From positions 63,784,580-63,848,579 of the forward strand of contig OY744529.1 of assembly GCA_963556195.1 (NCBI GenBank): a stretch of 64,000 nt of DNA, in the 5' to 3' direction. The notes beneath the pieces are model-generated. The model saw nothing but the letters and a program-made list of their open reading frames with translations, was not told the origin of the DNA and did no database searches. Made by a program: the position numbers and the translations under genes. This DNA comes from Sepiola atlantica (taxonomy: Eukaryota > Mollusca > Cephalopoda > Sepiida > Sepiolidae). This document shows positions 12,401 to 23,020 of the stretch, in pieces (position 1 is the first letter of the stretch; every line of letters begins with the position of its first letter).

Positions 12401-12889
12401 CTGCCCCCCCCCCCTACATACATGTATACCATGACTTAATTGTCAGTGAAATGAACAGTGTATATCATCCTATGTATTATTATGCATGCACCTCTGATTA
12501 GTTGCAGTGCATCTGAGCACGGTACAAAAGGATTTCATTATTGTTGGTATTATCATTAACTATATAATAATATGCTAAGCCACTTCATGTTCGTACATGT
12601 TATTACCTTTCACACACATAAAAAAAAAAAAAAACGAGATCGTGATTGGTAATTAATCAGTAAGGTAAAAAAATTTCCGAATTTACCCATTTTAAAATGA
12701 ATTGTTCCCCAAATCAAATTCTGCCGTCTCGACTAAAAATACAATTTTATAACGTGACATTCGTTTTATTGATTTGAAGAATATTAAGCTGAGAATTATT
12801 TTATGGTAAGAAGACAGTTTATTAATTTAAAATTGTAGCAATTTAATTCTTTTTAAAACAATAAATGTTCTAAGAAACATATATGAGAG

Positions 12890-13350
12890 AATGGTATCAT
12901 GACAAACACACCCACCTTTCAAAAAGGAGGAGTTAATAACTGGGAGTATAACAGAACAGATAGTACACTAGCCCCCCCCCCCCCCCCTCCAAAAAAAACA
13001 AAAAAAAAACACAGAAAGATAATTATGGAATGGTGGTATCATGAGGAACGAACATCTACTTTACCGCCCCCCCCCCCTCCAAATAGGAGGTAATACCTAG
13101 GAAGATAGCCCCATAAAAGGAGAAGGTAATTCCCGTGTGAGTATGGTATCATGACAACAGAACAGATATTCCCCACCAAAAAAGAAGGTAGTCCCTGTGA
13201 AGATGGTCTCATGACAACAGATAGTACATTATCCCTCTCCCAAAGGAGGTCGTAATACCTGGAAGGCTTACTCCAACCTCCTTAAAAAGGGTGGTCTTAT
13301 GACAACAGAACCGATACTACACTACCCACCCCCATTAAAAGATAATACAA
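12890..13350 (-). repeat. Degenerate minisatellite carrying a U2-like box
   Basis: About seven diverged units of 55-75 bp. On the minus strand each unit runs: a G-run, tagtgtagtatctgttct, gttgtcatgataccat, then 'ttcc-aggtattacctcc'. The box gtgtagtatctgttct equals nucleotides just after the U2 snRNA 5' stem-loop. Units are separated by poly-C/poly-A runs (12973-12987, 13068-13078). The same array, inverted, is at 62735-62965. A decayed U2 5' segment lies 60 bp to the right. Confidence 0.7.
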
Positions 13351-13408
13351 TAATAGATTAAATCTTTTTTTTTTTCATTCATTTAAAAATGCCATAAGAA
13401 ACATGTTT

Positions 13409-13455
13409 ATGGTTTCTTGGCTTTTTGGCTAAGATTAAAGTATAGTATCTGTTTT
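13409..13455 (+). pseudogene. U2 snRNA 5'-end fragment, decayed
   Basis: ggtttcttggctttttggct followed by aagattaaagtatagtatctgttt matches the first ~45 nucleotides of U2 snRNA (stem-loop I and the branch-site region) except for mostly C-to-T and G-to-A changes. Sequence after 13455 does not continue as U2. The Sm site and 3' stem-loops are absent, so this is not a functional gene. Confidence 0.75.
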
Positions 13456-15692
13456 CAGCATCCCAGACGTTTTACTACCGACGAAAATATTGCATATATA
13501 TAAGAAAATACAACAATGCAAAATTACAACTGTATATTGCAAAATCTTAATTTATTAGAAGCAGTTTATTAAATAAATATGCAAATTAAGATCTAAAACT
13601 GTGGGTATTTGCAGTCTACTATATATACGATATTTTATAATCTAATTTTGTATTATAGAATTAAATAGGCACAACCCGTTTTGATGTTAATATAGTAAAG
13701 ATTGATTGAAAAAAACTTTTGCATTTATTAATTTAGAAAGAATCAACAGTGAATTATGCATATCGATATAGAAAGCAGCGTGGAATTTCCACAGAGTCCC
13801 ACTAATTATTGTTATTAGAAGAATTGGTCTAAGGTTTTGGCAACTTGAAAGTGCCACATTCAAACGGACATGACATAATGTGTTTAGAATCTTACTTGTA
13901 AGAAGATTACGTGCTACAAATAATAGATCTAACTTAGTCTATTATCAGTATCAGACTGTATTATGGAAAAAAAAAAGTCTAAGCTTAGAATAATTTTATC
14001 AGACCTCATAGCATTTGGTTCTATGCTTTAACCGAATCACACCAGCAAGTGGTCAAGTAGTTAAAGTCATTTAGTCACTTTAGGAGTATGGAGATGATTG
14101 GTTGAGAGACAGAGGGGGGGGGGCACAAAAGAATACAATGCGGTAATGTTCAGTCTAAGTGGAACATGTGTTGCTGACTAAGGCAAGATTTTGGAGCCGA
14201 ATAAACAAAGGCAACTTGTTCATTTTTTTTTTTCGTCTTTTACTTCTAAAATAAAACAGCTTTACACAATGAGACATACATATAAACAAAAATATCAAGA
14301 AACGATAAGTAAAACTTTAAAAATATCAAGAAACGATAAGTAAAACCTACAAAAAAATATATCTACAGTAAGAGTTTATTTATATTATAAAAGTTAAGAA
14401 AATGTCATCCATTAAAAAGAGTTATTTTCCATGTATCATTTTTCTCAACTTAAACTGCTTCTTTAGTTTTATTAAAGCTAAACATAGCCGTAATATAGTT
14501 TTGTGTATGGAATGAAAATAAATCATTTTTATACATAAACTAACTGTACCTAATTGGCATTGGTATTTTTGTTTCACTCATTGACCTCTATCTTCCGTCT
14601 TTTTCCGTAATTTACATTTTGGAAAGATAATTCAATGAAAAAATATTGAAATTATAAAATAAGTTTTTGGAACAAAATCGATTATACGTAATAGAATCCA
14701 ATAAATACTTTTTTTTTTTTTTTTATAAAAGATTTTTAAAATTAGAACCAAACTGTTATAAAACTATCAATCCAGATAAAATAGATTTTCTTTCCTTGAA
14801 AGTTCAATTGAACGAAGCAAAGTTGTTTACAATATCAGCAGGCAGGCTCATAGAGAGAGAGTGAGTGAAAATTTATGTGACGAATGCAGGGAGGGAGAAA
14901 CTGGTCACCGGTCTGGTGTACCAACAAAGAGGAGAGCATTTAAGAAACCAAAATGCATTCTGGTCGATTTAATTTCGTAATTATTTTTTAAAAAATAAGA
15001 TTTAAATTTTTTTTATAATTTTTTTATTTCAATAAATATTTTATTAATAATAAAAATATTAAATATCCAAGCCACATTAATGCAAGACAAGTGAACTGCT
15101 CTTATAATTTTATTAATACAAAGAGAGGTTTACTCAGGAGATTTGCTATTCTTTTTGATAATGATAAAATTATTTTTCATGTATTTTACTTAGTTTATAT
15201 GTACAGGAAAGATCGTTCATCTGTTTATATATAACATTTGTTTTTAAATATGATCAAAGTGTGATCTGTTTTTCCTCTTATTTCAATGAAAACGAGTGAC
15301 AGAATTTACTTCAATCACATTTAGAAATTATTTACATTTCAAAAGTTGCTTTTTCTTTTGAAATAAATTACCTCAGTTATTTATTTCAAAATTCCATGTT
15401 AAGCAAATGTGCATTAAGATCATTAAAACTAATCAGTCTTATATTAATATTTCCAGGCAGTTACAAGAAGAAGAAAAAAAAGAATGCAACAAAAACAAAA
15501 GTGACAATTCATAGCAATACGTAGTCATCTTTTTAATTAAAAAGGTGAAGAATATTAGGGAAGAAGACAACAGCGACATGTACAAATGGAATCTCACTAC
15601 TGAAGAAAGAGATTTTGTTTAATTAAAAATCAATTTAATATATAAGTTTCCATATTCACTGGGTGTTTGTGGAATTTTATGTAAAAATTAAA

Positions 15693-15736
<44 letters not shown>

Positions 15737-15865
15737 GTAATAAATATTTTTAAAATTATTATCCAGATACATATATGTTTCATTTTTTTTTTTTTTTAGA
15801 GGAATCGTCAATGTGGAAATAACTGTTCTGCTGGTTGCACGGTTAAAGATAGAGAGAGAGGGGGG
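13456..15865. other. Unassigned AT-rich stretch
   Basis: No gene recognised. Contains a 28-bp unit repeated twice in tandem (14287-14314 and 14318-14345, 'atcaagaaacgataagtaaa'), poly-T 14709-14724, (TA)n 15701-15734 and poly-T 15785-15799. Confidence 0.45.
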
Positions 15866-16245
15866 GGGGGTCATAAAAGGCTATCACAATACAAGTAGAA
15901 ATATGCCGGTGTTGAGAATGTATTTAGGCAAATACATTCCTGGGGAAAATTTATCTAAATAAAAATTACATCCTTTGGAATGTATTTACCTTAGGCATGA
16001 CGGCCGGTGTTGAGAAGGAAGACTTAAGTGCTTGTAAACAGTATTACCAGCGCTAAAGTCCACATGAGTTTAAGGTGATTTAAAACACACCAAGAAATAT
16101 ATTATAGAAAACAGTTACCCACTTTAGATCATTGTAGAGTTGTGACAAAATCAAGATCTACTAAAAATAAAATAACTTTGTTTTTGTTCTCCTTAACACC
16201 GGCATATTTCCACTCTTGCATTGTGCTACCCTTCTATGACTCTCG
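15866..16245. mobile_element. MITE with about 50-bp terminal inverted repeats
   Basis: Left end 'tcataaaaggctatcacaat..gaaatatgccggtgttgaga' is the imperfect reverse complement of the right end 'cttaacaccggcatatttcc..attgtgctacccttctatga'. Near 16000 an internal third copy of 'cggccggtgttgagaa' occurs. No ORF. Superfamily unclear; flanked by a G-run on the left and (AT)n on the right, which hides any target duplication. Confidence 0.7.
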
Positions 16246-16249
16246 ATAT

Positions 16250-16660
16250 AATATTATATATATATATATATATCTATCAAGGGAGGCGCGATAGCGCTCT
16301 ATCCCTTAATAGACTTCAAAAACGAACTATGCTAGAAATCTCATTTCTTTGATCAGTCATAACTCAAAAACCAATAAACCAAATTATTTTAAACTTTGCA
16401 CAAAATTTTTATTTGATAGGTTCTATAAGTGTGTCGAATTTCAGCATCATTAGTCAAGGCAACCCAGAGATCCAGAAAGGTCAGGAGTGATTTTGTGTTA
16501 TCCGTGTGTACGTACGTACGTGTGTGCCACCCTGTATCTCATTAACTATTTGATGGATTCAGCTGATTTTTGGCAGAGATAGAGGTTCTAGTTGATGGCA
16601 TTTTAATTTCAGTTTACCATATAGCTTAGTTTTCCAGAAAATTCAAAAAAAACTTTAAAA
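16250..16660. repeat. (AT)n followed by Helitron-like text
   Basis: (AT)n at 16253-16274, then 'gtcataactcaaaaaccaat' and later alternating (ACGT)/(TG) sequence at 16504-16527 with 'ctcattaactatttgatgga'. Phrases of this kind are common in Helitron 5' regions, but no TC or CTAG end was found, so the assignment is tentative. Confidence 0.3.
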
Positions 16661-16701
16661 TTACCATTGTCTTGAGGCATAGCCTTTACAAAAGTAGTGA
16701 C

Positions 16702-17096
16702 ATTCCATGATAAATGCCAGTATACTGAAATCATATGCCCTTAATAGAGTTAAGATGAAAATTCATATACACTAAATGTACAAAAGCAAGGAAATTCCGA
16801 ACTTTTTACACTTTTATTGTCATTAAGGGTATGACTACATATCAACCAAGCCATTTCATTATCACATCATCCACTCATGCATAGAGATTTATACTGTAGT
16901 GAAGTGTGTGAGGTGCTCTGAAGAAAAATTCCTACCAGTAAAATACATAGCCCTGTTGTGCTCGCATACCCTTAATGACAATAAAAGTGTAAAAATTTGG
17001 GAATTTCCTTGCTTTTGTACATTTAGTGTATATGAATTTTCATCTTAACCCTATTAAGGGCATATGATTTCAGTATACTGGCATTTATCATGGAAT
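16702..17096. mobile_element. Foldback/MITE with 132-bp inverted arms
   Basis: Left arm 16702-16833 (starts attccatgataaatgccagt) and right arm 16965-17096 are reverse complements almost throughout, with a 131-bp centre. The arms are much longer than usual MITE ends and nearly identical, implying a recent origin or gene conversion. The right end abuts (TA)n at 17097-17119, which may include the target site. No ORF. Confidence 0.8.
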
Positions 17097-17119
17097 ATAT
17101 ATATATATATATATATATA
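17097..17119. repeat. (TA)n microsatellite
   Basis: TA dinucleotides directly at the end of the inverted-arm element. Confidence 0.8.
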
Positions 17120-17734
17120 AGTATTGTTTCAAGGATATCAGGAAGGATAGTATATTTCCTTCTGATTAGAAGTTTATTACTTTGAAATGTCAGGGTATGA
17201 GGGCTTAAAACTCTTCCAATGAACATATAAAATAAACAATCCTATGTTCAATTTTGAATAATAATTGTGTTTGTTTTTATATATATATATATTCTTTATA
17301 TATTTCCTAACTTATATATTGAAATTTTTCATTCATTGAAATTCGAATTATTCGATTGGTGGTACAGTCATACATGTCAATATCCGTACGTATGCATTCT
17401 CTATAGAAAGAATAAGAGAATCTACATAAAAAACTATAAGTGTATTCATATGTAAAATTTTTCGAGGAAAGACAATGGAAGTGGTCCCAAATTTGTATGC
17501 GTCCCCATAAGGAAGCTATGGGGCAGAACCTCTTAAAACTCCAACAACGTATATCCAATTTTAATTAAATTTAAATCATTATTAGCATAAGACACTAATC
17601 TAAAGTTTTTCCAAAATGTTTTCTTCTTACATTTATATTAAGGGATGACATGGGGGGGGGGGGCAGAAAAACAAACTAATATGGTGTTACGTGCATGGTG
17701 AAAAAGGACAATGTTCCTCATTCAATCTGTCCGT

Positions 17735-18245
17735 TTTATAGCTGTGTGTTGGACGGCTTTAAGAAATTGACTTCCAAACTAACCTATATCTGACCAGGTC
17801 TTTATTTATCCCTCTTTCTCTCAAGTCCATTTATATCACTTCCTCCCATGTTTTCCTTGACCTTCTCCTGTGAACTGCACCTGCTACCTTAACTGTTCTA
17901 CATTTACTGACCAAAGACTCCCATTCTTACAACATGGTCATACCATCGAAGTCTCCTATTCTGCACACGTCTCCCTATACTGTCCAGATTTAAATTTCCT
18001 CTAAGGTTATCAGATCTAAGCCTGTCTTTAAAATGCATATTACACATTCATCATATCATTCTCATATTTCTTTCCCTGCAATACATGTCCTCAACCGTCA
18101 CTGGCCAGGTTTCACTTCCATACATCTTATCGAGATCAGAAATTAATCAAACTTGTCAGTATGTAAAATTAATTATTGCTTCATGCTATTTTTCCAGCCA
18201 ATTCCATAGTCTGCGATGGTATCCATTAGATCCATCACACACTCC
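17735..18245 (-). pseudogene. RTE-like LINE ORF2 C-terminus and 3' end
   Basis: Reverse complement of the 10295/40355 family: minus-strand text encodes remnants of 'TWPVTVEDMYCRER', 'LRSDNLRGNLNLDSIGRRVQNRRLRWYDHVVRMG', 'RRRSRKTWEEVI' and 'WKSISKSR', with stops and frame changes. It extends further upstream into the RT tail than the other copies. The 3' end near 17735 lies at lower coordinates. Confidence 0.75.
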
Positions 18246-19030
18246 CAAAAGAGAAATTATAATCTGAAAAATGTTCACTTTAGTTTGTTATAAGAAATTG
18301 CAACACAAAGATTGAATTTTTGAAAAAAGAAAATAAATAAAAAAAGAAAGATAAAAAAAACCTTGATGAATTTTATATGTTTAGACTTGATATCTATCAC
18401 TAATCAACCTTGACTGATTAAGTATTTAAGAGGATATTATAAACATTCATTTATTCTAATTAAATCGTCTTTCAGAAAGAAAGTGAAAATAATATTTTTG
18501 TTTACTTTAATATTCAAATTTGCATGAATTTTTTTTTTTTTTAATTGTACATAAATTTTAAAGTCATCAATTATCATATGTAGTGAGCAGATGTGGAGGA
18601 GTCTGTTGAAAAAAAAAAAAACCCTGAATCGCAAAAATTAGTGTCTCCACATCTATAACAAGTCTTAGTGAAAAAAAAATCCAATTTGCACATATTTACA
18701 ACAAATGACAACTGACTGGCAGTGAGCATGTTCACTTATATAATACTATCTAAAGTACCTATGTAGTTGAGGTAAGAGATCATAGATATATTAAAAATGC
18801 TGTTCAGCATTAATTTTCTACAGACTAGACAAATAAATGCCAATTTTATACAGACAAATAAAAAAAAATAAAAATAAAACAATTCCAACTACCCCCCCCC
18901 CCCAAAAAAAAGCAAAATGTTTGACAAGATACATAATTAGTATTCATAAGCACTTTGAATATCTTTGGCTTTTATTTGTTTCATTTTGTTTGAATATTTG
19001 CTAATATTTCTGAAAATACTAAATAAAACA
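18246..19030. other. Unassigned AT-rich stretch
   Basis: No gene recognised; poly-T 18528-18542, poly-A 18609-18620, poly-C 18892-18903. Confidence 0.4.
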
Positions 19031-19185
19031 TATCTGTTCTGTCCTCGGGGTTCCTTCTAGACTGGGAAAAAAATAAAAATTGCTTCAATCTAGAGTGGCC
19101 CTTTTTGGGAGTTAGATTTTCTCCATATTAAAAACCGACCTTGTGTCTAATTCTGCCCTTGTGAGGGGGGGGGGACTAAATAGGA
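19031..19185 (+). repeat. U2-headed SINE-like repeat, copy 1
   Basis: Begins 'tatctgttctgtcctcgg' and continues with 'ccttctagactgg', 'aaattgcttcaatctagagtggccctttttggg', 'ctccatattaaaaaccgacc', 'tgcccttgtgag'. Three relatives: 27080-27260, 33667-33840 and 36611-36785. The two latter copies keep more of the U2-like head (gtgtagtagctgttct, gtgtagcatctgtt). Confidence 0.6.
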
Positions 19186-19344
19186 ATTAATATTTACCCT
19201 TTCAGATGCAGGCTTTAAACTTCCTCAGATAATAATAAAAAAAAAAAAACACACAAAAAAATGTTTATCATTTTTTATTACTATTTCTTGATAAAAATCA
19301 AAACACCAAATTTCTCTGGATCTCATGGGACCATAATGATGATC

Positions 19345-19530
19345 CTGAATATGAAAAATCATGTTTCGGAATTACTGTTTCAATCTTGGATGTTAATTCT
19401 CACAATGTTTTGGTCAATGTCAACTCCGACCTTCAGCTGCATCTTGTGGAACTCGGGAATCTGTATAGAATTTTTGAATGGAACCCTTTATCTAATCCTC
19501 GGGGAACCCTTTATTAAATCCAGCGGGGAG
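19345..19530 (-). repeat. Retroposon family R copy, minus
   Basis: Reverse complement reads 'aataaagggttcc', 'cattcaaaaattctatacagattcccgagttccacaagatgcagctgaaggt', the family R text. Its ribozyme-like core (about 19415-19445) is degraded. It sits head-to-head with a plus copy that starts a few bases to the right. Confidence 0.7.
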
Positions 19531-19534
19531 GGGG

Positions 19535-19715
19535 GGGGATAAAGGGTTCTGTTTGAAAATTCCATACAGATTTCAGTTCGGCATAAAAATTCCCAAGTTT
19601 TACAAGATGCACCTGAAGAAGGTTAGAGGTTACATCAGCCGAAACGTTATGAGAATAGCATCCAAGATGAGAACAGTTGCCCGAATAATACAAATGAAAA
19701 AAAATCATATTTTAC
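19535..19715 (+). repeat. Retroposon family R copy, plus
   Basis: 'aaagggttctgtttgaaaat', 'ttccatacagatttcag', 'tcccaagttttacaagatgc', then the core at 19610-19651 (CTGAAGA..GAAACGTT) and 'ccaagatgagaacagttgcccgaataatacaaatg'. Core stem II reads GGTT/AGCC, where the consensus is GGTC/GGCC, so one pair has changed on both sides. No real protein is claimed for the short frames. Confidence 0.75.
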
Positions 19716-20029
19716 AAGTTCCTATAAGCATTTTTTTTTTTAACTCAAACAATCATTAATAAATCATTAATAAATAATTTAAACCAAAATAATTGACACA
19801 TCTGACATAAGTTGACAGATGAGAAGACAGAAAAACGAATTTTATAATTAGAATTTCTGAAATATCCATGGGGATTGAAAGCTAAGTTATTGTTCAGAAT
19901 CGATGCTTGATATTTCAGTGATAATCATATAATGAGTAGTATCTCTAGACTTCCTTTACTCAATGAGAATGTAATTAATGATGACATCAAATAGACTGGT
20001 TAGGCATCCTTGAATGAGAATATATGGTG
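19716..20029. other. Unassigned AT-rich stretch
   Basis: No gene or shared repeat recognised. Confidence 0.35.
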
Positions 20030-21000
20030 ATTCAGATAGAGCCTGAATTTAAATAAAAAGAATATACTTTGATATGTGAATCGAAGCTGTTCTCAGAAGA
20101 CTTAAGCTAAAATTTACCGGCAATTTTAGCATAAATTGAGCAAATTTTGAAAAAAGACCCTGAAATGTTGGATGATTCTTCAAAACAAAAAGGTGTATAT
20201 TTAATTAAGATGAACCATTTGATTTCATGTTAGTTAAAAATAGTCATTTTAACGGCTGCTTTCTAATTTGAGATGAAATATATAAACTTTTACCTAGTTT
20301 GTAGGTTCTCACATGGGACAAAACACGGTCACCATGATAAACAGAAAATAACCGGAATTTAATATATCATGAAATGGGTTTTAGATGTGCTACAGACCTA
20401 ATCTCTTTTGCTGATTCACAATATTAAAGCAAATTATCTTTTTGAACCCCGTTTTATTAATAGAAAAAAAAAAAATTACATTCTTATTCAATAGGTAAAA
20501 ATATATGGTGTGATAAATCGGTTGAGAAGAGTCACTTCAAGATTTTTTTAAAGCTTCAGATACAGCTCAGCCTGAATTTAAAAGAAAATGGTATAATTTG
20601 ATATGTGAATCTTAGCTGTTTAAGATATTCAAGGATCAATGACTTTGGTTGAAATTTGATTTTAGCATAAATTGAGCCAAATTTGGAAACAGATCCTAAA
20701 TTTTAGATGATTTTTTTGAAACAATGTGCTTATTCAATTAAACATGCACTGTGTGACTTCATGTTAGTAAAAATGTAATTTTAGTAGTTGTTTTCTAATA
20801 ATCTTTCATCCCATTTATGGTTTCTAACATGGGGGTCAGGAAACATGCTCATTGCGATAAATAGAAAGTCGCCTTGGTGTTAAATAAAATCGGTTCATGT
20901 TGTACTACAGACCTAATTCTTTTTGCCGAGTCAGAAATTTAAAGTAGATTATCGTTTTTGAAACCGATTTTATCAATAACAAATTTTTTTTAGATTATTT
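20030..21000. repeat. Diverged direct duplication, about 450-bp units
   Basis: Unit 1 (about 20030-20480) and unit 2 (about 20550-21000) share a long series of phrases in the same order: 'gcctgaatttaaa', 'tttgatatgtgaatc', 'ttagcataaattgag', 'gatttcatgttagt', 'tctaacatggg', 'ctacagacctaat', 'tttttgaa.cc.gttttat'. Each unit ends in an A/T-rich block. It may be two tandem copies of one mobile element or an old tandem duplication. Confidence 0.7.
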
Positions 21001-21639
21001 TTTGCCTATTTCCATGTCTGGAGTGTCATGATAGTAGCTATTAGGTCATTCATGTATTCCCGAGAATTCAAAACAGATTAAAATGGATTTGAACCCAATT
21101 TAAAGATTCCAACATCCATGTTGTCAGTAATGACGTGGCCACCTCTCTTATCATCCACCATTTTATTGATGTAAACACATACAGTTACTTAGCAAAATGT
21201 GATTTTTATCACATACCTGAGACACTTTAAGACAGATAAGGCTCACAATTTTCACGTGCTTACAGTCCAGTTGTGCCCGAATGTGCCAGCCATCACATGA
21301 TCAATCTGAGACCAAGTCTACCAAATTAACAAGATGGCACCATATTGAAATCTCTTTAGGGACAAATAGGGCTGAGTATTTTGAAAAAAAATTTTTTTGA
21401 CTAGAAAGGATCGAAAAGACTTTCACTCAAAATACTAAGTTTCTATCCACAATATAAAAAATAGAACCGTTTTATAATAAAATGGAAACACTCATCGAAT
21501 TAGTGAATTCGTGAGATTTTGAAAAGTAATATGCAAATTAGGACATGACCACATACAGGGTAATGTACTAAAATCTGGACAAACTTTAAATTTGAATAAA
21601 ATTAAAACTATATTAAATTTATTGTTTATTTTTCTGGTT
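21001..21639. other. Unassigned stretch
   Basis: No gene or shared repeat recognised. Confidence 0.35.
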
Positions 21640-22300
21640 TCAGATTTGTATGACAAAAAGCTGTTAAATTAAGAACAAATTAAGCAAAATATCCAGTGAA
21701 CTGAAGCGCCCTACTACAATTATTGTGGCCCTACCGCGTTGTGACGGCGTGCCCAAAGAGATGGTTGAGTTTTTAATTTCCCAAAATCGACCGTGTACGC
21801 CATTGCGAAGACCTTCAAAGAGTCCGGTGAGGCTAGGGATGAGTCCGACTCACCAAAGAAAAATACGACAAGTCCGAGGATCGCAAGAGGAACAAGGACT
21901 TCTTGGAGCAGCTTCAGGTCCTTATCAATGCAGACCCTAGCTCGTCCATGCAGATATTGGTGACTGTTGTCTTATGCACTTCAGTGCATAAGACAACAGT
22001 CTTTCATGCCATCCACAAAAATGTTCGATACAACAGCTATGTTCTTAAATTGAGGCAGATGCTCTGAAGATTAAGAGATGTGAGCTGCTAGACGAATCCA
22101 CTTCTTTTCTGACAAAAAGATCTGTGTTGCTGCAAAAATCAATCGTTGGAATGATAAATGGATTTATGATGTTCCTGTGATTGGCAAAAATCTGCCGGAC
22201 TCCATGCTTTTGAGGTAATCTCCAGTGAAGTGGATGTCATACCCCCCCCCCACACACACACACACACTTCTTTGGCAAAGGTCAGACTGCGATATTTTGA
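21640..22300 (+). pseudogene. Tc1/mariner (IS630-type) transposase fossil
   Basis: Encodes a decayed cut-and-paste transposase in shifting frames: 'DGVPKEMVEFLISQNRPC' (21740s), 'VYAIAKTFKESGEARDESD' and 'SPKKKYDKSEDRKRNKDFLE' (N-terminal helix-turn-helix region), 'QLQVLINADPSSSMQIL', 'VHKTTVFHAIHKNVRYNSYV', 'LKLRQML', then 'FFSDKKICVAAKINRWNDKW', where the FSD aspartate is the expected first catalytic acid. After 'VISSEVDVIPPP' (about 22250) the frame runs into a C-run and CA repeat and the second half (remaining two catalytic acids) is missing. Stops after LRQML. TIRs were not found. A template-switch-type palindrome disrupts the middle (21962-22001). Confidence 0.8.
21962..22001. repeat. 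Perfect 18-bp-arm palindrome inside the transposase fossil
   Basis: Left arm 21962-21979 (gactgttgtcttatgcac) and right arm 21984-22001 (gtgcataagacaacagtc) are exact reverse complements around the loop ttca. The right arm is the normal coding text for VHKTTV; the left arm replaces the expected coding text. Confidence 0.9.
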
Positions 22301-22382
22301 ATTTAGTTAGTATCCCTGGGAATTTAAACTGCATTTTCTTTCTTTGTTTTAACTGACTCAAAGCTTCTTTGGACTATATATT
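22283..22382 (+). repeat. 100-bp direct repeat, copy 1
   Basis: 'gactgcgatattttgaattt', 'agttagtatccctgggaatt', 'aactgactcaaagcttcttt', 'ggactatata'. Copy 2 lies at 22909-23000 with few differences, ending where (TA)n begins. Confidence 0.85.
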
Positions 22383-22908
22383 GGGCATTTAGATCTGTAT
22401 GGCTAGGTTTCCTTCCTTTTATCTACTTGCCTATCTGGTATCAAAGGTACTTAAGCTTTTTTTTTTTTAAATGAAACATTCCTATATAATTTTATTGCTA
22501 GCTACCATATCGCAGAATGGTTCTTGGGTATAGTGTTTAGATAGTATTATTATTATTATAATTAATATTATTTGATATGCAAATTATCATATCACACCAT
22601 AGTCTTAAGGGTAATGTATTATTATTATTCTTTCTTTATGTATATATAAGTGAAATTGAAGCTAAATTATTTCTACATTTGATTATTGGGGAAATGGTCA
22701 TTTGATCAGTACCACTGGAGAGTCATGAATTTTATAACTGTCCTGTTTTTAAATCTCCGAAACAGTTACATGGTAAACAGCTGATGATCCCGTTTAATAT
22801 TTCACGCTCAAGTTACGGTTCCCTGCTTTTGTTTCACTGTTAGATACTTGACTCCCCTTTTTTATTTGTGAATTTTCCAACGGTAAGTCAGCTTATGAAA
22901 GTGTTAAG

Positions 22909-23020
22909 TCTGCGATATTTTGAATTTAGTTAGTATCCCTGGGAATTTAAACTACATTTTCTTTTGTTTTAACTGACTCAAAGCTTCTTTGGACTATATA
23001 TATATATATATATATATATA
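22909..23020 (+). repeat. 100-bp direct repeat, copy 2, with (TA)n
   Basis: Partner of 22283-22382; the shared 'ggactatata' runs on into (TA)n at 22994-23020. The interval between the copies (22383-22908) is unassigned and includes a T-run at 22459-22469. Confidence 0.8.

Noticed and set aside
12899..13093. Proline-rich open frame
   Set aside because: The prolines come from poly-C runs in a minisatellite.
16280..16310. 'gaggcgcgatagcgctctat' short palindrome
   Set aside because: A few paired bases only, no repetition elsewhere in the window.
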